A stretch of 45,509 nt of DNA from Opitutales bacterium (GTDB lineage: Bacteria; Verrucomicrobiota; Verrucomicrobiia; Opitutales; T3Sed10-336): positions 1-45,509 of the forward strand of contig JAFIGF010000160.1 in NCBI GenBank assembly GCA_020831535.1, written 5' to 3'. Of the stretch, positions 18,772 through 25,446 are shown one piece after another. The notes under the pieces are model-generated. The model was not told where the DNA came from. It ran no database searches and saw only the letters and a list, made by a program, of their open reading frames with translations. Numbering within the stretch: the stretch's first letter is position 1; every line of letters starts with the position of its first letter. The position numbers were made by a program, and so were the translations under genes.

Positions 18772-19598
18772 AGCATCGCTTTATTCAAATGAGCTACCGG
18801 AAAAGAAGGTCTCGCGGAAACGAAGAAGAACTAATCAAACTCATTTTTGGGGGTATTGTCCTGATATCTCTTATGATCGGAGGAATACATGGGTTTGGAG
18901 AGGTTCTTGTCAGTCTTTTAAATCTAGCAATATTTATCATTTTTTTAATTGCTGCCACATTTATTATTTTTCTCGTCTTAAAAAGCGTGAGACACTTTTA
19001 TTTCTACCCGAAGTCAGACCCTGTTTATACTGTTCTTAATTCAGAAGATAAAACTCCAAAGAGAGTTGATTGGACCTGGTTTTCTATATTGAAAACCTTG
19101 CCGGAAATCGACTGGTATCAATTCGAAAAACTTTGCGCTGCGATCCTAAGGGCGGAGGGGTTTGGCGTTGAGCGAAGAGGCGGGGCAAACCCAGATGGCG
19201 GAGTGGATTTGATCGCGGAGAAAAACAAAACCCGCACCCTTATCCAATGCAAACATTATCGAAAATGGAAAATCAAAGAACCTACGGTCCGCCAATTATT
19301 AGGGAGTATGGTTGATTTCAAGGTGGATCGAGCAGCAATCTTTTTCTACGGCGAAGCAACCCAACCTGCTGTAACGATGGCCAGAAAACATGGGATTGGC
19401 CTCGTGGACGGGGTTTCTCTCTCGGAGCGAGCGGAAAAAAATCTATCTCAACCAGACCTTGATCAACTACTCAAGACCGGAATCCACCATTGCCCCAAAT
19501 GCGAATCCCCAATGGTTCTCCGCACTGGGAATTTTAAAACTTTCTGGGGTTGCTCACATTTTCCTCATTGTCGTGGCCGAATGCAATACCACGATTGA
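18768..19598 (+). CDS. Membrane-anchored Mrr-type restriction endonuclease with zinc ribbon
   Basis: 276 residues from a TTG overlapping the HNH stop (TTGA), or 269 from the ATG at 18789. Two hydrophobic spans at about 24-66 (LIFGGIVLISLMIG and IFIIFLIAATFIIFLVL) form an N-terminal hairpin membrane anchor. Residues ~115-220 are an Mrr-like PD-(D/E)XK domain: FEKLCAAILRAEGFGVE, GGVDLI, then LIQCKHY (D...Q-x-K). The end has a C4 topoisomerase-type zinc ribbon (CPKC...FWGCSHFPHC). Mrr-type enzymes usually cut modified DNA; membrane placement would put the nuclease where phage DNA enters. A paralogue with the same layout lies opposite at 19753-20556. A GGGGAG/CTCCCC hairpin at 19600-19615 may end transcription. 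Confidence 0.85.
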   Translation: MKHRFIQMSYRKRRSRGNEEELIKLIFGGIVLISLMIGGIHGFGEVLVSLLNLAIFIIFLIAATFIIFLVLKSVRHFYFYPKSDPVYTVLNSEDKTPKRVDWTWFSILKTLPEIDWYQFEKLCAAILRAEGFGVERRGGANPDGGVDLIAEKNKTRTLIQCKHYRKWKIKEPTVRQLLGSMVDFKVDRAAIFFYGEATQPAVTMARKHGIGLVDGVSLSERAEKNLSQPDLDQLLKTGIHHCPKCESPMVLRTGNFKTFWGCSHFPHCRGRMQYHD

Positions 19599-19659
19599 TT
19601 GGGGAGAATCTCCCCCCCTTTCCATGAGCGTAAAGAAGAACAAATAAACGGAGCTCCTC

Positions 19660-19686
19660 GTCCAAAGACTTAGGTCTTCTGCTACG
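19660..19686 (+). repeat. GTAG-type hairpin repeat (stem core GAC/GTC)
   Basis: One copy of the 27-bp element described at 20917-21079, between the two convergent Mrr-type genes. Here the core is GAC-TTAG-GTC and the outer arm has drifted (TCTGCTACG instead of TTCGGCTACG). Confidence 0.6.
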
Positions 19687-19752
19687 TAAGTTATCAACGG
19701 CGAAGGCATTTCCCAGCGCCATATAGGGAAAAAGTTGAAATAGCATCCTCTA

Positions 19753-20556
19753 TCACCCAACTTTTTCCGTATGGCGGCACTTGGGGTAGGTGGAGCAGCC
19801 CCAGAAGGACTGGCCGGTATTGGGGCCTTTGCGAGCGGTTCGTTTAACCATTTCGGCTCCGCAACGCCCACAGACCTTTGCGGTTTCCGGCAGCGGATCG
19901 ACTTCCTGTTTGGGTAAAGAATCGGCCTTCTTCTCTGGTGTTTGGACGGATTTGATGAGATCGAGTAAGGCTTCGCCGTTAACCAGATCCAGTGGCTTGC
20001 CTTCGGCGAATTTTTTCGCTTCCTGGGTGAATCGCCCACTTATAACAACGGTCGCCCGGTCTGCTCCCTCAGAGACCATCAGACCATAGATTTCACGGAC
20101 AATGGGCGCACCGACAGTTCGGGTCTTCCAGCGTTTGCATTGAACAAGGGTTTTTTGACCGTCCTTTCGAAAGATTAAGTCAACCCCTCCATCGGCACCC
20201 CCACCCAAGGACTCCTCAACCTCATAGCCCTTTTGCCGATAGGCTTCGCTGACTAAAAACTCGAATTCCTTCCAGCTCAATTGCTTCAATGATTCCAGGC
20301 TATCCTGCTGCGCCAAGAGCTTCCGCTTCCGGAAGGAATGAATCCAGGAAAAGAAAGCCAACACCATAAACCCGATAAGTGCGTAAGGAGCAAACATTTC
20401 TGCAGCCTGGGAAACGAGCTGTAGTAAAGGTTCCTCCATTGGAAAGGCCGGAATGATCCAACGCATGGCGATGAAAAAGATAACCGCCAAGCTGGCGGCA
20501 ATCCACCAAGGAGCCTTCACCAACAATACCGCAATAGATTCTTCTCTTTTAGGCAT
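19753..20556 (-). CDS. Second membrane-anchored Mrr-type endonuclease with zinc ribbon
   Basis: 267 residues from the ATG at 20556 (a TTG one codon upstream is possible). Same layout as the gene at 18768-19598: two N-terminal membrane spans (WIAASLAVIFFIAM; APYALIGFMVLAFFSW), an Mrr-type nuclease domain (FEFLVSEAYRQKGYEVE; GGVDLIF; LVQCKRW, catalytic D...Q-x-K), a Pro/Lys-rich linker and a C4 zinc ribbon (CGRCGAEM...FWGCSTYPKC). Identity between the two is limited outside the motifs, so they are diverged paralogues or independent arrivals. They are convergent, 154 bp apart. Probable defence nuclease acting on modified foreign DNA. Confidence 0.85.
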   Translation of the reverse strand: MPKREESIAVLLVKAPWWIAASLAVIFFIAMRWIIPAFPMEEPLLQLVSQAAEMFAPYALIGFMVLAFFSWIHSFRKRKLLAQQDSLESLKQLSWKEFEFLVSEAYRQKGYEVEESLGGGADGGVDLIFRKDGQKTLVQCKRWKTRTVGAPIVREIYGLMVSEGADRATVVISGRFTQEAKKFAEGKPLDLVNGEALLDLIKSVQTPEKKADSLPKQEVDPLPETAKVCGRCGAEMVKRTARKGPNTGQSFWGCSTYPKCRHTEKVG

Positions 20557-20727
20557 CAAAATATCAACGCCAACTCACAATAGAAGAGCAATAGAAAACC
20601 CACCCCTTACCGCAACAATCGTTCCCCGCGCCATTGGAGGGAGGTGTCGGCAGGTGGAAGCGTTTGTCTTTGGGGAGAAGGACGGAACAGCCGTCGAGAT
20701 CCAGTAATGTCTTATGTTCGGGGATAT

Positions 20728-20755
20728 TCTCTCACCAAGGCACGAAGGCACAAAG
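20728..20755 (+). repeat. 28-bp TCTCTCAC/AAGGCAC element
   Basis: Reads TCTCTCACCAAGGCAC then GAAGGCACAAAG. It lies immediately after the stop codon of the GxxExxY C-terminal remnant. Four relatives occur at 22498-22525, 22579-22606, 22630-22657 and 24179-24206, in both orientations. Internally it repeats a GCAC-AAG unit. Confidence 0.8.
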
Positions 20756-20850
20756 TTATTCCTCCAGGTTTCCATTGATTGTTCGAGTGATGCCATTTTT
20801 CATGAGTTCATCGCCAAAAGTGTTTAATGCCTCTTGAGTCAGGCAAACCT
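20756..20850 (-). pseudogene. C-terminal remnant of a GxxExxY-family gene
   Basis: The minus strand encodes LNTFGDELMKNGITRTINGN, then LEE and a stop. I recognise this as the usual end of GxxExxY proteins (pattern L-N-F-G-x-x-L-M-K-x-G-I-x-R). The rest of the gene is missing; upstream sequence in the same frame does not resemble the family. Followed directly by the 28-bp element at 20728-20755. The short frame extending to 20796 in another phase is not a gene. Confidence 0.65.
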
Positions 20851-20916
20851 GCGCGCCATCAGAGTGGCTCGGCGACAGGAATCCAATTGTAGCGAAGGCG
20901 GACCCCACTCCCTCTC

Positions 20917-21079
20917 GTCCAAAGTCTTACGACTTCGGCTACGAAACAGCCGTCCAAACTCTGACGAGTTCGGCTACGGGGGATCGCGGGGTGAACCCGC
21001 TCGCTACGGAAACAGCGGTCCAAAAACTTATGTTTTCGGCTACGAAACAGCCGTCCAAAAACTTACGTTTTCGGCTACG
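20917..21079 (+). repeat. Array of four 27-bp GTAG hairpin elements with covarying stems
   Basis: Copies at 20917-20943, 20952-20978, 21018-21044 and 21053-21079, all in the same orientation. Plus-strand form: GTCCAAA, three variable bases, a 4-base loop, the complement of those three bases, TTCGGCTACG. Cores are GTC-TTAC-GAC, CTC-TGAC-GAG, AAC-TTAT-GTT and AAC-TTAC-GTT, so the stem is kept while its sequence changes. Units are joined by AAACAGCC or AAACAGCG; between copies 2 and 3 is a variant hairpin (GCGGG-GTGAA-CCCGC, then TCGCTACGG). On the other strand each unit begins GTAG, followed by an 8-bp stem with one G-T wobble and a tetraloop, the hallmark of REP sequences used by RAYT transposases. 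Confidence 0.8.
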
Positions 21080-21285
21080 AAATCTCACCGAACAACGTGA
21101 GGGAAACAAGCGAAGCGCCGTTGGGGATACACCGCCCCAAAACCCTTGCGAAAGCTGCGGGTTACGAAAAATGCGAAGACCAAATCGGTTGAGTGTCGCT
21201 TCGCTCGGCAGTGGATCATTTTGGCTGATTGGCTTTCCCGCTTTTGAACCTGAGAAAATCGGGATTAGGGGAAATTTTTGCATTT

Positions 21286-21328
21286 ACGTATGGACAAAAC
21301 ATACGTTCGTACGCTATAAGCATTCATA
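21286..21328 (+). promoter_or_regulatory. Promoter and operator of the HTH-MNT/HEPN pair
   Basis: A perfect inverted repeat ACGTATG-N7-CATACGT (21286-21292 / 21300-21306) overlaps a -35 candidate TGGACA (21291-21296), 18 bp from TATAAG (21315-21320). Transcription would begin near 21327, about 2 nt before the TTG start codon, so the mRNA may be leaderless. The repeat is a natural binding site for the winged-helix domain encoded just downstream, suggesting autoregulation. Confidence 0.6.
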
Positions 21329-21913
21329 TTGAATGCAATTGAACAACTTTTCCCAAAGGCACGAGCGGAGATTCTGCGTCTTTTATTTGGTGATCCTGAC
21401 CGATCCCTGCACCTGCGCGATCTGGCTCGGTCCAGCGGTCTTGCGGTAGGGACCATCCAGCGTGAAGTGGCCAAGTTAAGGGAGGCCGGTTTGATTGTTG
21501 AACGCCGCGATGGCAACCGCCTTTACTTTCTGGCCAACCAGCAACACCCCATTTTTCCCGAACTCCAGGGAATTGTCCTAAAAACATCCGGACTCTGCCA
21601 ACAGTTGCGAGAGCTATTCGCTGGGCTGCAAGGGATTGATCTGGCTTTTGTTTACGGTTCGTTCGCGGAAGGCAATTCAACGGCAGACAGCGACATCGAT
21701 CTCTTTATCATCGGAACCATCGGACTGCGTAAGCTCTCCCCCGCCCTGCGTGACCTGGCGAACCAAATGGAACGCGAGATAAACCCGAATATCTATTCCC
21801 GGGCCTCCTTTGTCGCGAAGCTCGAATCCGGCGACGCCTACATTTGCAACGTGACGAACGGAAAGAAATTGTGGATTATCGGCACTGAAGATGAGCTTGC
21901 AACAATGGCATAA
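21329..21913 (+). CDS. Winged-helix/nucleotidyltransferase antitoxin (MNT domain)
   Basis: 194 residues, TTG start (no in-frame ATG nearby). N-terminal ~75 residues are an ArsR-like winged helix (RLLFGDPDRSLHLRDLARSS; GTIQREVAKLREAGLI). Then a minimal nucleotidyltransferase: GSFAEGNSTADSDIDL, with GS and DxD motifs intact. MNT proteins of HEPN-MNT (HepT/MntA) pairs add AMP to a tyrosine of the HEPN toxin and silence it. The HEPN gene follows with a 23-nt overlap (21891-21913), which supports the pairing. The HTH-MNT fusion implies autoregulation through the inverted repeat at 21286-21306. Confidence 0.85.
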   Translation: MNAIEQLFPKARAEILRLLFGDPDRSLHLRDLARSSGLAVGTIQREVAKLREAGLIVERRDGNRLYFLANQQHPIFPELQGIVLKTSGLCQQLRELFAGLQGIDLAFVYGSFAEGNSTADSDIDLFIIGTIGLRKLSPALRDLANQMEREINPNIYSRASFVAKLESGDAYICNVTNGKKLWIIGTEDELATMA

Positions 21914-22334
21914 AAACGGGTGGCTTCGATCCCACCAAACCAATCGGCAACAAATTGCTGGATTGTTGGCCATTGTGGAACGGGATTTGGCCGACGCGTG
22001 CTCTGCACGCCTGAGTTCAGATTGGCAGTTTGGCATTTCCCACAATGCCGCCCTCAAGCTCTGTACGATCCTGTTATACGCTGAGGGTTATCGACCTGAG
22101 CGCGCCTTGGCACATTTTCGAACCCTTCAGGCTCTTCCCCTCATCTTGGGTCAAAAAAGAAAAGATGATGCGGCCTACCTTGATAGTTGTCGCATCAAGC
22201 GAAATACCGTCGAGTACGATGTGTCTGGTCGTACCAGCCCGGAAGAAGCCCTTGAACTCATTCAATTTGCCACCGAGTTGAAGACTGATGTTTTACTTTG
22301 GTTGAAAGAAGAACATCCTGAATACTGTCCCTGA
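21891..22334 (+). CDS. HEPN-domain protein, probable toxin of the HEPN-MNT pair
   Basis: 147 residues, all-helical, HEPN-like. The motif region reads RIKRNTVEYDVSGR: arginine, asparagine and a tyrosine in place of the histidine of the common R-x4-6-H motif. HEPN toxins are RNases; in HepT the tyrosine next to the active site is the AMPylation target. Here Y is retained but the histidine is not evident, so either the motif variant is active or the protein is a non-nuclease HEPN. The start overlaps the MNT gene by 23 nt. The stop abuts a GxxExxY fragment on the other strand. Confidence 0.8.
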   Translation: MSLQQWHKNGWLRSHQTNRQQIAGLLAIVERDLADACSARLSSDWQFGISHNAALKLCTILLYAEGYRPERALAHFRTLQALPLILGQKRKDDAAYLDSCRIKRNTVEYDVSGRTSPEEALELIQFATELKTDVLLWLKEEHPEYCP

Positions 22335-22496
22335 TTACCATTTTCTAAACCTCAACGCCACAATCGTTCCCCGCGCCATTGGAGAGAGGTGAACCAAAGT
22401 TACTTCATACACACTCTCAAGAGGACCAGGTCCCAAAGCCCGATGCAGGTGAATCGCCGTATCGACAACTATCTTTCCACCTTCGTTTTCAGTCAT
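22335..22496 (-). pseudogene. GxxExxY-family N-terminal fragment, open for 53 codons
   Basis: Starts MTENEGGKIVVDTAIHLHRA then LGPGPLESVYEVTL, which contains the signature G-P-L-E-S-V-Y that names the family. After about residue 34 the family similarity stops and the frame runs into the repeated block that reads HLSPMARGTIVA, ending at 22335, one base after the HEPN stop. Family members are normally about 120-130 aa, so this is a truncated copy. The 28-bp element (22498-22525, reverse form) lies 1 bp upstream of its ATG. Confidence 0.75.
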
Positions 22497-22575
22497 ACTT
22501 CGTGCCTTTGCGTCTTCGTGAGAGATTTGGCTGTTCCAGGATGTTTTCCAAGATCCTAATTTCCTTCCCCCTTCC
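22403..22575 (+). repeat. Left copy of ~172-bp direct repeat flanking the RES/Xre pair
   Basis: Matches 24085-24257 along its whole length with scattered substitutions. Both hold the start of a GxxExxY gene, the 28-bp element and a shared stretch with GGATGTTTTCCAAGATCCTA. The two copies are in direct orientation and bracket the RES/Xre module. Confidence 0.75.
22498..22525 (-). repeat. 28-bp element, reverse form
   Basis: CTTCGTGCCTTTGCG then TCTTCGTGAGAGA; located directly upstream of the GxxExxY fragment start. Confidence 0.75.
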
Positions 22576-22578
22576 CTC

Positions 22579-22657
22579 CTTTGTGCCTTTGCGCCTCCGT
22601 GAGAGACCCGGCTGTTTTCGGGCTTTTATTCTCTCACCAAGGCACGAAGGCACCAAG
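22579..22657. repeat. Inverted pair of 28-bp elements
   Basis: A reverse-form copy (22579-22606) and a forward-form copy (22630-22657) face each other across a 23-bp spacer that contains a small hairpin (CCCGGCTGTTTTCGGG). No gene remains between them; it may be an emptied or collapsed unit. Confidence 0.65.
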
Positions 22658-23020
22658 CTTTTATTTTTTTGGGGAGGCGGTAGATTTTTCTGGTGAAGTT
22701 GCGTGATAAACCCTACGTTTTTCTCTGCTGTTTGGCGTGAGATTCGGGCGATTTGATTCGGCTTTTCCCGGCTGTTTGGCTTTTATCCCGTTTCAGGTAA
22801 TAAAGCTTTTCCAGTTGATGGGCAATAGACATTGATGAGATCGGGAATGACCCTCATGGAAAAGAGAAACGCAGGGGTAGGCAATAGGATTTGTTTGCTT
22901 GAACCGAATCGGTTGTTTTGCAAAATTTTCAGTGCAGACTGAGTCCAATTATTCGCCTGTACCCATGCGAAAGTGATAAACTCCAGCGTTGATTTGAATT
23001 CACATCCCCAACACTCCCAA
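22658..23020. other. Spacer upstream of the RES gene
   Basis: No gene is supported. A perfect short palindrome AACCGA-A-TCGGTT at 22912-22924 lies about 100 bp before the RES start and could be an operator; no clear promoter pair was found. A minus-strand frame at 22783-23037 has no recognisable features. Confidence 0.4.
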
Positions 23021-23581
23021 ATGATCTCCCGCATCAAGGCTTGTATGGGAAGCTATGCGGCGGCGTTTACAATAGATGTTTATCGATTTGTTCATCCTGA
23101 CTATACCTCAGTCGAGGATATGTTCGCTGGCAAAGGGCCACTGCATGCACATGGACGCTGGTTGCGCAAGGGCAGTCAATTGGCAACCTACACCTCACTC
23201 ACCCCTGAAGTTGCACTGGCCGAAGCGCTAGCTGCCGGTCGGTACTATGGTTTACCGGATAGCAAATCAGCTCCCTTGGTTTTCGTAACAGCGCGCGCGA
23301 ATTTACACAAAGTTCTAGACCTGCGAGAAGGTGCTCTGCGTCAACGCTTACGCTTCTCCATGCAGACCATCACCCAGTCCGATTGGCGCGAGGAGAACGC
23401 CTCGGGGAGAGAATCAAAGACCCAAGCCTTCGGCTACGCACTACTCTCAGTCGGACTGGAAGGCTTCATTTCCCCAAGCGCCGCTTACCACGGGGGTTCT
23501 AATCTTATCATTTTCCCTGAAAACCTGAGTCCAAAATCTTTCTTTAAGATCCATAGCAAAGTAAAGTGGCCCAGGTTATAA
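23021..23581 (+). CDS. RES-domain toxin
   Basis: 186 residues from the ATG at 23021 (GTG at 22973 or ATG at 23045 are alternatives). RES domain features: VYRFVHPDY, HGRWLRKGSQLATYTSLTPE (R, Y, S) and ALAEALA (E), then a C-terminal SPSAAYHGGSNLIIFPEN. RES toxins degrade NAD+ and are neutralised by an Xre/DUF2384 antitoxin. Here the toxin gene comes first and the antitoxin second, the reverse of the common order. Flanked by ~172-bp direct repeats. Confidence 0.85.
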   Translation: MISRIKACMGSYAAAFTIDVYRFVHPDYTSVEDMFAGKGPLHAHGRWLRKGSQLATYTSLTPEVALAEALAAGRYYGLPDSKSAPLVFVTARANLHKVLDLREGALRQRLRFSMQTITQSDWREENASGRESKTQAFGYALLSVGLEGFISPSAAYHGGSNLIIFPENLSPKSFFKIHSKVKWPRL

Positions 23582-23634
23582 AACCTGCAATTTTGCATAT
23601 TTTTCTTGAAATCAAGGTTAACTCAACTATCCTA

Positions 23635-24024
23635 ATGTCTATGAGCACAGTCATTCTAAGAAAAACTAGCGTAAGTAAATCCTCTGCTCGAATCAACAGC
23701 GGCCCCGCCCTCATGACTTGGCGCCGACAACGTGGCATTTCTCGCAAACTATTTGCTCAACTGGCCGATTGCTCTGAACGGAAATTGGCAACCTACGAGG
23801 TTGCTCCTAAACTACCTCCTAAAGTTAAACGCCCTGTCATGGAAACGGTCCGATTATTACAGGCACTGCGTGAATTGACAGGAGAAGATGCCAAATTAAA
23901 GAAATGGCTGGATACCCCAAATCCGGCCTTTGGTCAAAAGACTCCCTTGGAACTCATCCGCAATGGCGAATCTGATTTGCTATGGGAAATGGTTTACCAA
24001 ATTCGTCAAGGTGCCTTTGCATAA
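23635..24024 (+). CDS. Xre/MbcA/ParS-type antitoxin (DUF2384)
   Basis: 129 residues from the ATG at 23635 (23641 also possible). Middle part resembles a helix-turn-helix (MTWRRQRGISRKLFAQLADC; SERKLATYE). C-terminal DUF2384 toxin-binding domain: KKWLDTPNPAFGQKTPLELI, then a Met/Gln-rich last helix. Follows the RES gene by 53 bp. Expected to bind and block the RES active site and repress the promoter. Confidence 0.85.
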   Translation: MSMSTVILRKTSVSKSSARINSGPALMTWRRQRGISRKLFAQLADCSERKLATYEVAPKLPPKVKRPVMETVRLLQALRELTGEDAKLKKWLDTPNPAFGQKTPLELIRNGESDLLWEMVYQIRQGAFA

Positions 24025-24059
24025 GGTAAACCAAGCCTGCCGGCGATTGCGTCAGCTCG

Positions 24060-24177
24060 TTTACCCTCTCAGCGTAATTGTCACCTCATACACACTCTCA
24101 ATAAGACCAGACCCCTAGGCCCGATGCAGGTGAATCGCCGTATCGACAACAATCTTTCCAATTTCGTTTTCAGTCAT
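24060..24177 (-). pseudogene. GxxExxY-family N-terminal remnant with in-frame stop
   Basis: Reads MTENEIGKIVVDTAIHLHRA, a TAG stop, then GSGLIESVYEVTI (signature G-L-I-E-S-V-Y retained) and a second stop after LRG. Sister copy at 22496 has an open codon at the first stop, so the TAG is a later mutation. The 28-bp element lies 1 bp upstream (24179-24206). Confidence 0.75.
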
Positions 24178-24257
24178 TCTTCGTGCCTTTGTGCCTTAGT
24201 GAGAGATTTGGCTGTTCCAGGATGTTTTCCAAGATCCTAATTTCCTTCCCCCTCCTC
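24085..24257 (+). repeat. Right copy of ~172-bp direct repeat flanking the RES/Xre pair
   Basis: Partner of 22403-22575; includes the 28-bp element at 24179-24206. Confidence 0.75.
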
Positions 24258-24850
24258 TCCGCGCTCTTTGCGTCCTCTGCGGTTTGATCGGCTGTTTTTG
24301 GTTGTCGAGGCAATAGGATTTATCCGCTTGATCGTATCGCTTTTCAAATACGCCAAAAGTGTTTGATGCCTGTTGAGTGAATGGCCCACCAGCGGGCCAG
24401 CGGAGTGGTTCGGCGACAATGCGACATGAACGCCGCAGCAGGCTGCGGCTGGGAAAAAGCGGCAGCAAGGCTGCCGCAGTCCAAAGACGGCTGCGCCGTC
24501 GGATTCCCGGCTTCGGCTACGGAAACAGCAGATAAATCGCCAGCCAACCCGTAATCGGGCTGATTTATCGCCCGACCGATACGAACGAAATCCCTCGAAC
24601 ACCCGCTGCCCTACCGCGACGCCGGAGACGCTCACACCTCCGCAAGGCTTCCGCCGCCACAAACCGGGGGCTTCCTCCTTCGCCCTGCGGGCTACGCAGG
24701 ACGAAGACGCAGGACACGATGACGGACAGGAAAGCACCCCAACACTCCCCCACTCCATTCGAAGCGAAGCGGAGATCACGCCATCATGTCACGCCATAGC
24801 CCGCAGGGCGACGGCGGACTCCCCCACTCCCCTCCTTCCCCAGCGGTCGA
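24258..24850. repeat. Mosaic repeat zone
   Basis: Contents in order: a repeat reading CTCCGCGCTCTTTGCGTCCT then CTGCGGTTT (24257-24285 approx.); a possible second GxxExxY C-terminal scrap (minus strand, LKSDTIKRINPIA, about 24310-24350) next to a block shared with 20806-20836; a multi-hairpin unit at 24429-24501; a long hairpin GATAAATC...GATTTATC (about 24531-24570); a 12-bp-stem hairpin at 24678-24706 with GTAG in its loop; and a block at 24757-24825 repeated near 29965-30010. No intact gene. Confidence 0.65.
24429..24501 (+). repeat. Three-hairpin modular repeat, copy 1
   Basis: Perfect hairpins GCCGCAG/CTGCGGC, GCGGCAG/CTGCCGC and GACGGC/GCCGTC, with GTCCAAA before the third. Compare copy 2 at 29690-29766, where the middle hairpin is a different sequence. 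Confidence 0.7.
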
Positions 24851-24901
24851 TTGGCAGTTTGGGGTTGACCAATTATACAATAAACCGTAACGTTACGTTT
24901 T
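24851..24901 (+). promoter_or_regulatory. Promoter with palindromic operator for the nucleotidyltransferase pair
   Basis: TTGGCA (24851-24856), 17-bp spacer, TATACA (24874-24879). The predicted start point falls on a perfect palindrome CGTAACGTTACG (24886-24897) inside a 20-bp near-palindrome (24882-24901). The gene starts at 24907, so the leader is about 20 nt and lacks a Shine-Dalgarno site. The palindrome is placed to block transcription when bound, most likely by a product of this pair. Confidence 0.7.
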
Positions 24902-24906
24902 ATTGA

Positions 24907-25446
24907 ATGAAAGCCTCGACCATCCTTCAAGCTTTGCAGCGCCTCGGGGAACTTGCCCAAGCCGAAGAAATCAAATTGGAGATCTCTATTTATGGAGGGA
25001 CCGCCTTTCTTCTGGCTTACAACTCAAGGGAAGGCACCAAAGATATTGATGCCATTCTTAAACCCAAAGGGGAAGGCGAACGTTTGGCCCGACAGGTCGC
25101 CCGCGAATTGGGCCTTCCCGAGGACTGGATCAATGCGGATGTCGTGCAGTTTATTTCACCCAAGATCGAAGCCAAGCGAAGGTTGGCCGAAATTGAGGAG
25201 GCTACCGGCCTGATTGTCCATGTGCCGACGGCCGAATACCTACTCGCCATGAAAGCGATGGCCTGTCGGCGGCCAATTGCTGGTTACCGGGGAGACATAG
25301 ACGATCTGGCCTTCCTGATTCGAAAAATGAAAATTCGCTCGCTGGAACAAATCCAACAGGTTATCGACCGCTTTTATCCCGACGACATAATCCCCAAGCA
25401 AGACCAAACCCTTCTTCAATCTCTTATCGACGAAAGCCATGCATAA
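24907..25446 (+). CDS. AbiEii/DUF6036-like nucleotidyltransferase
   Basis: 179 residues. Nucleotidyltransferase motif: GGTAFLLAY (30-38) followed by GTKDIDAIL (43-51, D-x-D), then EYLLAMKAMACR and a DIDDLAFLI segment, the arrangement of DUF6036/AbiEii-type enzymes. Such proteins are toxins or regulators in two-gene modules, some modifying tRNA ends. It has its own promoter with a palindromic operator and overlaps the next gene by 8 nt. Function in this pair is inferred. Confidence 0.75.
   Translation: MKASTILQALQRLGELAQAEEIKLEISIYGGTAFLLAYNSREGTKDIDAILKPKGEGERLARQVARELGLPEDWINADVVQFISPKIEAKRRLAEIEEATGLIVHVPTAEYLLAMKAMACRRPIAGYRGDIDDLAFLIRKMKIRSLEQIQQVIDRFYPDDIIPKQDQTLLQSLIDESHA

Larger units (their letters stand above)
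20557..21285. repeat. Gene-free repeat zone
   Basis: From left to right: a 25-bp block (ACAATCGTTCCCCGCGCCAT then TGGAG) at about 20613-20637, found again at 22370-22394; the 28-bp element; the GxxExxY remnant; a block with CTCGGCGACA at 20868-20877 also present near 24411 and 29673; then the GTAG hairpin array. From 21080 to 21270 no gene is seen. I found no intact coding region here. Confidence 0.7.

Noticed and set aside
20917..21079. Regular 35-bp spacing considered as a CRISPR array
   Set aside because: The variable part is only three base pairs and self-complementary, the joining segments are constant, and no cas genes are present.
20917..21079. Integron attC-like sites
   Set aside because: Bulged hairpins are shared with attC, but no integrase, no gene cassettes between copies and no canonical GTTRRRY core site are seen.
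22783..23037. Minus-strand frame of 84 codons before the RES gene
   Set aside because: No family resemblance and it overlaps the RES start on the opposite strand.
24237..24779. Long minus-strand open frame of 180 codons
   Set aside because: It runs straight through several hairpin repeats and GxxExxY debris; the translation is repeat-encoded, with no family resemblance.
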